DNA of 8,487 nucleotides from Candidatus Kuenenia stuttgartensis. GTDB lineage: Bacteria; Bacteroidota; Bacteroidia; Flavobacteriales_D; Crocinitomicaceae. Both the position numbers and the translations under genes were made by a program. Positions 5,020 through 8,487 of this stretch are shown here, one piece after another; within the stretch, counting starts at the first letter, position 1, and every line of letters starts with the position of its first letter. The DNA is taken from assembly GCA_943326025.2 (NCBI GenBank), contig CALPRR020000102.1:1-8487 (forward strand), in the 5' to 3' direction. A model generated the notes under the pieces. That model saw nothing but the letters and a program-made list of their open reading frames with translations, did not search any database and was not told the DNA's origin.

Positions 5020-7380
5020 ATGTACGTAGTTAAAAGAGACGGAAGAAAAGAGCCAGTAAAATTTGACAAGATTACTGCTCGTATCATTAAAATGTGTTAC
5101 GGGTTGGATTCACTTGTTGTTCCAGAAATGGTGGCTATGAAAGTAATTGAGGGTATTCATGATGGGGTTACTACTACTAACCTTGATAATTTAGCAGCTG
5201 AAGTAGCAGCAGCTAAAACTATTGACCATCCTGATTATGCTTTATTAGCTTCTCGTATTGCTGTATCAAATCTTCATAAAGAAACGAAAAAAACGTTTTC
5301 TGAAGTTATGGAAGATTTATATAGTTATACTGACCCAAAAACAAATCAAAAAGCTGCATTGTTAGCAGATGATGTGTATGAGGCAATTATGGCGAATAAA
5401 GATTTATTGGATTCAAGTATCATTTATGATAGAGATTTCCGATATGACTATTTCGGTTTCAAAACATTGACTCGTTCATACTTAATGAAATTGAATGGTA
5501 AAATTGCAGAACGTCCTCAACAAATGTTGATGCGTGTAGCAATAGGTATTCATAAAAACGATGTTCAATCTGCAATTAAGACGTATAACTTAATGTCTGA
5601 CGGATGGTTTACCCATGCAACTCCAACGTTATTCAATGCAGGAACACCAAAACCTCAAATGTCTTCTTGTTTCTTATTAACAATGAAAGAAGATAGTATC
5701 GGTGGAATCTATGACACATTAAAAAATTGTGCTCAAATTTCTCAATCTGCTGGTGGTATTGGTTTATCTATTCACGATATTCGTGCAAAAGGTTCTTATA
5801 TCAAAGGAACTAATGGTACTTCAAATGGTATCGTTCCAATGTTGAGAGTTTTCAATGATACAGCTCGTTACGTTGATCAAGGTGGAGGTAAAAGAAAAGG
5901 TTCTTTCGCTATCTACATGGAACCATGGCATGCTGATATCTTTGATTTTTTAGATTTGAAGAAAAATCACGGTAAAGAAGAGCAAAGAGCAAGAGATTTA
6001 TTCTACGCTTTATGGATTCCAGATTTATTCATGAAACGTGTGAAAGAAAATGGAGATTGGACGTTGATGTGTCCTCACGAATGTCCAGGTTTATCTGATA
6101 CACATAGTGCTGAATTTGAAACTTTATATACTGGTTACGAAGCAGCAGGAAAAGGTAGAAAAACAATTAAAGCTCAAGATTTATGGTTCAAAATATTAGA
6201 ATCACAAATTGAAACTGGAACTCCATACATGTTGTATAAAGATGCTGCTAACGCAAAATCTAACCAACAAAATTTAGGTACAATTAAGTCTTCAAACTTA
6301 TGTACAGAAATTATAGAGTACACAGCTCCAGACGAAATTGCTGTTTGTAACTTGGCTTCAATTGCATTACCAAAATTTGTTTCTGAAGATGGTACATTTG
6401 ATCACAATAAATTATTTGAAGTATCATACCAAATCACGGTAAACTTGAATAAAATTATTGATGAAAACTACTACCCTGTAGAAGAAGCTAAAAATTCAAA
6501 CTTACGTCACCGTCCAATCGGTATTGGTGTTCAAGGATTAGCGGATGCTTTCATCTTAATGCGTTTCCCTTTTGAATCAGAAGAAGCAAGAGCATTAAAT
6601 AGAGAGATTTTCGAAACAATCTATTACGCTTCTATGACAGCATCTAAAGACTTAGCAAAAGAATTTGGAGCTTATACAACTTACGAAGGTTCTCCTGTAT
6701 CTAAAGGAATTTTCCAATATGATATGTGGAATGTTACTCCAACAAACCGTTGGGAATGGGATGTGTTGAAATCAGAAGTAAAACAATACGGTGTACGTAA
6801 CTCACTGTTATTAGCTCCTATGCCTACTGCTTCAACTGCTCAAATCTTAGGAAATAACGAATGTTTCGAACCATATACTTCAAATGTTTACACACGTCGT
6901 GTATTATCAGGTGAATTTATCGTAGTAAACAAACACTTATTAAAAGATTTAGTGAAAGAAGGTTTATGGACTAAAGAAATGCGTCAAACAATTATGTCGA
7001 CAAGTGGATCTATCCAAAATATTTCTGACATTCCACAAAACTTAAAAGACTTGTACAAAACTGCATGGGAAATTTCTCAAAAAGCAGTAATTGATCAAGC
7101 TGCAGATAGAGGTGCTTACATATGTCAATCTCAATCATTGAATATTTTCATGGAGAATGCAAACTTCGGAAAATTAACTTCAATGCATTTCTACGGATGG
7201 GAAAAAGGATTGAAAACAGGTATGTATTACTTACGTACAAAAGCTGCAACTGATGCAATTAAATTTACAGTTGATAAATCAATGGTTCAAAACACAATCG
7301 CTGCTGATGTTGAAGAACAACAAGCTGCTATAGCATGTTCATTAGACAATCCTGATGCATGTGAAATGTGTTCTGGCTAG
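5020..7380 (+). CDS. nrdA: Ribonucleoside-diphosphate reductase, large (catalytic) subunit, class Ia, eukaryote-like
   Basis: This 786-residue catalytic subunit reduces NDPs using the radical from NrdB. Residues 1-92 form an ATP-cone (VVKRDGRKEPVKFDKIT), including D56, the counterpart of human D57 needed for dATP inhibition, so overall activity is probably dATP-controlled. Active-site residues are C217 and C443 (redox pair), C428 (thiyl radical), N426 and E430. Y736-Y737 complete the radical path. The tail CEMCSG (C781, C784) is the CxxC that re-reduces the active site. Every one of these positions up to the tyrosine pair is exactly one less than in human RRM1 (C218, C429, C444, Y737/Y738), showing nearly gap-free alignment. 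The protein is full length and lacks inteins. The start at 5020 (MYVVKRDGR) matches the family N terminus. The order nrdB-nrdA is the reverse of E. coli nrdAB. A terminator follows directly. Confidence 0.98.
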   Translation: MYVVKRDGRKEPVKFDKITARIIKMCYGLDSLVVPEMVAMKVIEGIHDGVTTTNLDNLAAEVAAAKTIDHPDYALLASRIAVSNLHKETKKTFSEVMEDLYSYTDPKTNQKAALLADDVYEAIMANKDLLDSSIIYDRDFRYDYFGFKTLTRSYLMKLNGKIAERPQQMLMRVAIGIHKNDVQSAIKTYNLMSDGWFTHATPTLFNAGTPKPQMSSCFLLTMKEDSIGGIYDTLKNCAQISQSAGGIGLSIHDIRAKGSYIKGTNGTSNGIVPMLRVFNDTARYVDQGGGKRKGSFAIYMEPWHADIFDFLDLKKNHGKEEQRARDLFYALWIPDLFMKRVKENGDWTLMCPHECPGLSDTHSAEFETLYTGYEAAGKGRKTIKAQDLWFKILESQIETGTPYMLYKDAANAKSNQQNLGTIKSSNLCTEIIEYTAPDEIAVCNLASIALPKFVSEDGTFDHNKLFEVSYQITVNLNKIIDENYYPVEEAKNSNLRHRPIGIGVQGLADAFILMRFPFESEEARALNREIFETIYYASMTASKDLAKEFGAYTTYEGSPVSKGIFQYDMWNVTPTNRWEWDVLKSEVKQYGVRNSLLLAPMPTASTAQILGNNECFEPYTSNVYTRRVLSGEFIVVNKHLLKDLVKEGLWTKEMRQTIMSTSGSIQNISDIPQNLKDLYKTAWEISQKAVIDQAADRGAYICQSQSLNIFMENANFGKLTSMHFYGWEKGLKTGMYYLRTKAATDAIKFTVDKSMVQNTIAADVEEQQAAIACSLDNPDACEMCSG

Positions 7381-7400
7381 AACATGAAATATTTTAAACC

Positions 7401-7437
7401 AAAAGGTGTCTTTGATTTTTCTCAGACACCTTTTTTT
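7401..7437 (+). terminator. Rho-independent terminator of nrdBA
   Basis: AAAAGGTGTCT (7401-7411) pairs perfectly with AGACACCTTTT (7424-7434) around a 12-base loop. The 3' arm runs into seven T (7431-7437). It starts 20 bases after the nrdA stop and closes the nrdBA unit. The A-rich 5' flank would also give a weaker T-tract on the other strand, but no minus-strand gene ends here. Confidence 0.92.
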
Positions 7438-7468
7438 GTAACTAAACTTTCATTAATAGTTATATTTA
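7436..7468 (+). promoter_or_regulatory. Candidate promoter for the OmpA-like gene
   Basis: TTG (7436-7438), 22 bases, then TATATTTA (7461-7468), one mismatch from TAnnTTTG. The TTG overlaps the end of the nrdA terminator. The spacing is at the long end of the usual range, and the leader would be very short. Confidence 0.3.
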
Positions 7469-7480
7469 CATCAATATAAA

Positions 7481-8305
7481 ATGAATCATATGAAATTTCT
7501 AATCTTACTTATTTCAATCAGTTTATTTCAAAATTTGGTTTTATCTCAAAATAAGGAAATACATACTGTTTACTTTGAAACAAATTCCTATAAACTTCAA
7601 AAAAACGAAATAAAAAGATTAGATGATTTACTCCAAAAATCCAAAAATCCAGGTTTTAAAATCCAAAATATTAGCTCATATACGGATACAATTGGAAGAG
7701 TCATTTCAAACGAAAAGTTATCTTTAAATAGATTAAATGCCATTTTGAAAATAGTAAAATCAAAAGGTATTAGCGCAGAATCAACCAATTCATTTGGAGA
7801 AAAATATCCAACCACAATTGATTCAAAAACAATTGAATTAGCAAAATTCAGAAAAGTTGAAATTACTTATTATTTTAGCGAAAAACCTAAACAAACCCAA
7901 GAAGAACCAGATTATCCAGAAACGAGTGAAACTGTTAATTTAGGTAAATTTAGAGAAAATTTCACTTCCGAAACACCAATCGTATTGGATGTAAAATTCT
8001 ATGGTGGAACTGCTAATTTGATTCCTGGTTCAGAAGATGAAATCAATGCATTATATAAATTTTTAGCAGGAAATAAAAGTGTATCCGCATTGATACGTGG
8101 TCATGTTTGCTGCCATGATGATATGCCTTTATCTGTTCAACGAGCGAGTGCTGTTTACGATATTTTAATTAAAGGTGGAATTGAACCAAGCCGTTTAGAT
8201 TTCAAAGGATTTAGCAATTCACTCCCTGTTATATCTCCAGAATATACAGAAGAAGAACGTCAACAAAATCGACGTGTTGATGTTGTTTTTAGTCTGAAAA
8301 AATAA
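7481..8305 (+). CDS. Secreted protein with two tandem OmpA-like domains
   Basis: This 274-residue protein carries an N-terminal signal peptide (hydrophobic FLILLISISLF, probable cut after VLS, before Q23). Translation could start at ATG 7481 (MNHMKF) or at ATG 7490 (MKFLIL), which looks more like a normal signal peptide. Domain 1, residues about 29-132, is a divergent OmpA/MotB-like fold. It keeps YTDTIG (67-72), LSLNRL (80-85) and GEKYP (106-110), but the usual NRRVE is FRKVE (123-127). Residues 133-152 are a Pro/Glu-rich linker. Domain 2, about 168-271, is canonical, with RGHVCCHDD (206-214), the QRAS helix and QNRRVDV (262-268), where R264/R265 would contact peptidoglycan. There is no beta-barrel and no lipobox cysteine, so it is probably a soluble periplasmic wall-binding protein. 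Its specific role is unknown. Confidence 0.88.
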   Translation: MNHMKFLILLISISLFQNLVLSQNKEIHTVYFETNSYKLQKNEIKRLDDLLQKSKNPGFKIQNISSYTDTIGRVISNEKLSLNRLNAILKIVKSKGISAESTNSFGEKYPTTIDSKTIELAKFRKVEITYYFSEKPKQTQEEPDYPETSETVNLGKFRENFTSETPIVLDVKFYGGTANLIPGSEDEINALYKFLAGNKSVSALIRGHVCCHDDMPLSVQRASAVYDILIKGGIEPSRLDFKGFSNSLPVISPEYTEEERQQNRRVDVVFSLKK

Positions 8306-8397
8306 GTAAAACATTTAATTTTCAGAATAATTAATAAGTCCCAATATTTCCAAATTACTAAGTTTTATAAAAGGTTTCTTTCTTCAAATCAAAAAGC

Positions 8398-8405
8398 TAT
8401 CTTTG
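8398..8405 (+). promoter_or_regulatory. Candidate -7 element for the right-edge gene
   Basis: TATCTTTG matches TAnnTTTG perfectly and lies 16 bases before the ATG at 8422. At the expected -33 position there is TTT (8375-8377) with a 20-base spacer instead of TTG. The match also supports the existence of the short partial gene that follows. Confidence 0.5.
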
Positions 8406-8421
8406 CAAAAACAAAATTGTC

Positions 8422-8487
8422 ATGCGTTTCGAGCTCACGAAAGAATTTTTAGAAGAATTTCGTCAAGCCATAGTTGATCAAAACAAC
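8422..8487 (+). CDS. mgtE: Probable MgtE-type magnesium transporter, only the first 22 codons
   Basis: An ATG at 8422 opens 22 codons to the window edge, reading MRFELTKEFLEEF and then RQAIVDQNN. The opening FELTKEFLEEFRQAI resembles the start of the cytoplasmic N domain of Bacteroidota MgtE magnesium channels, which precedes the CBS pair and the membrane domain. With only 22 residues this is a tentative recognition. A perfect -7 promoter element directly upstream makes a real gene start likely, whatever the product. No terminator is seen between the OmpA-like gene and this gene. Confidence 0.45.
   Translation, partial: MRFELTKEFLEEFRQAIVDQNN

Noticed and set aside
7597..7815. Minus-strand frame of 72 codons
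   Set aside because: It is a shadow of OmpA-like domain 1; its hydrophobic look comes from the antisense of Lys/Asn-rich codons.
8306..8397. Terminator after the OmpA-like gene
   Set aside because: No inverted repeat with a T-tract could be found in this stretch.

Overview
The window is ordinary chromosomal sequence from a low-GC member of the Bacteroidota, most likely class Flavobacteriia (order Flavobacteriales). This assignment is an inference from several signs. The genes have A-rich leaders without Shine-Dalgarno sites. Close matches to the Bacteroidota promoter form (TTG, about 19-20 bases, TAnnTTTG) precede several genes. The gene content includes a DUF3109 protein, an M43 cytophagalysin-type protease, tandem OmpA-like domains, and a ribonucleotide reductase of the type shared with eukaryotes. 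I cannot assign a genus from the sequence alone.

Layout. The left half is on the minus strand. From right to left it holds a comF-type gene overlapped by four bases (ATGA) with an FAD-dependent oxidoreductase of the DAO family, then a cysteine-rich DUF3109 protein, then the 5' part of a secreted M43 metalloprotease that runs off the left edge. The protease has no stop codon inside the window, so a simple ORF search misses it. A 407-base divergent region (3576-3982) separates this block from the plus-strand block. The plus strand holds nrdB, then nrdA, closed by a clear Rho-independent terminator. A secreted protein with two OmpA-like domains follows, and then the first 22 codons of a probable MgtE-type magnesium transporter cut by the right edge.

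How the genes work together. NrdB and NrdA form a complete class Ia ribonucleotide reductase. All expected metal ligands, radical-pathway residues, active-site cysteines and the C-terminal CxxC are present. The comF and oxidoreductase genes are probably co-translated, but no functional link between them is established. The other genes look like independent units.

I see no CRISPR array, insertion sequence, tRNA, rRNA, phage or defence genes, and no convincing new system. The points most worth a second look are the regulatory content of the divergent region (two DnaA-box-like sites and an inverted repeat ahead of nrdB), the role of the stand-alone DAO oxidoreductase, and the degenerate-plus-canonical OmpA domain pair.
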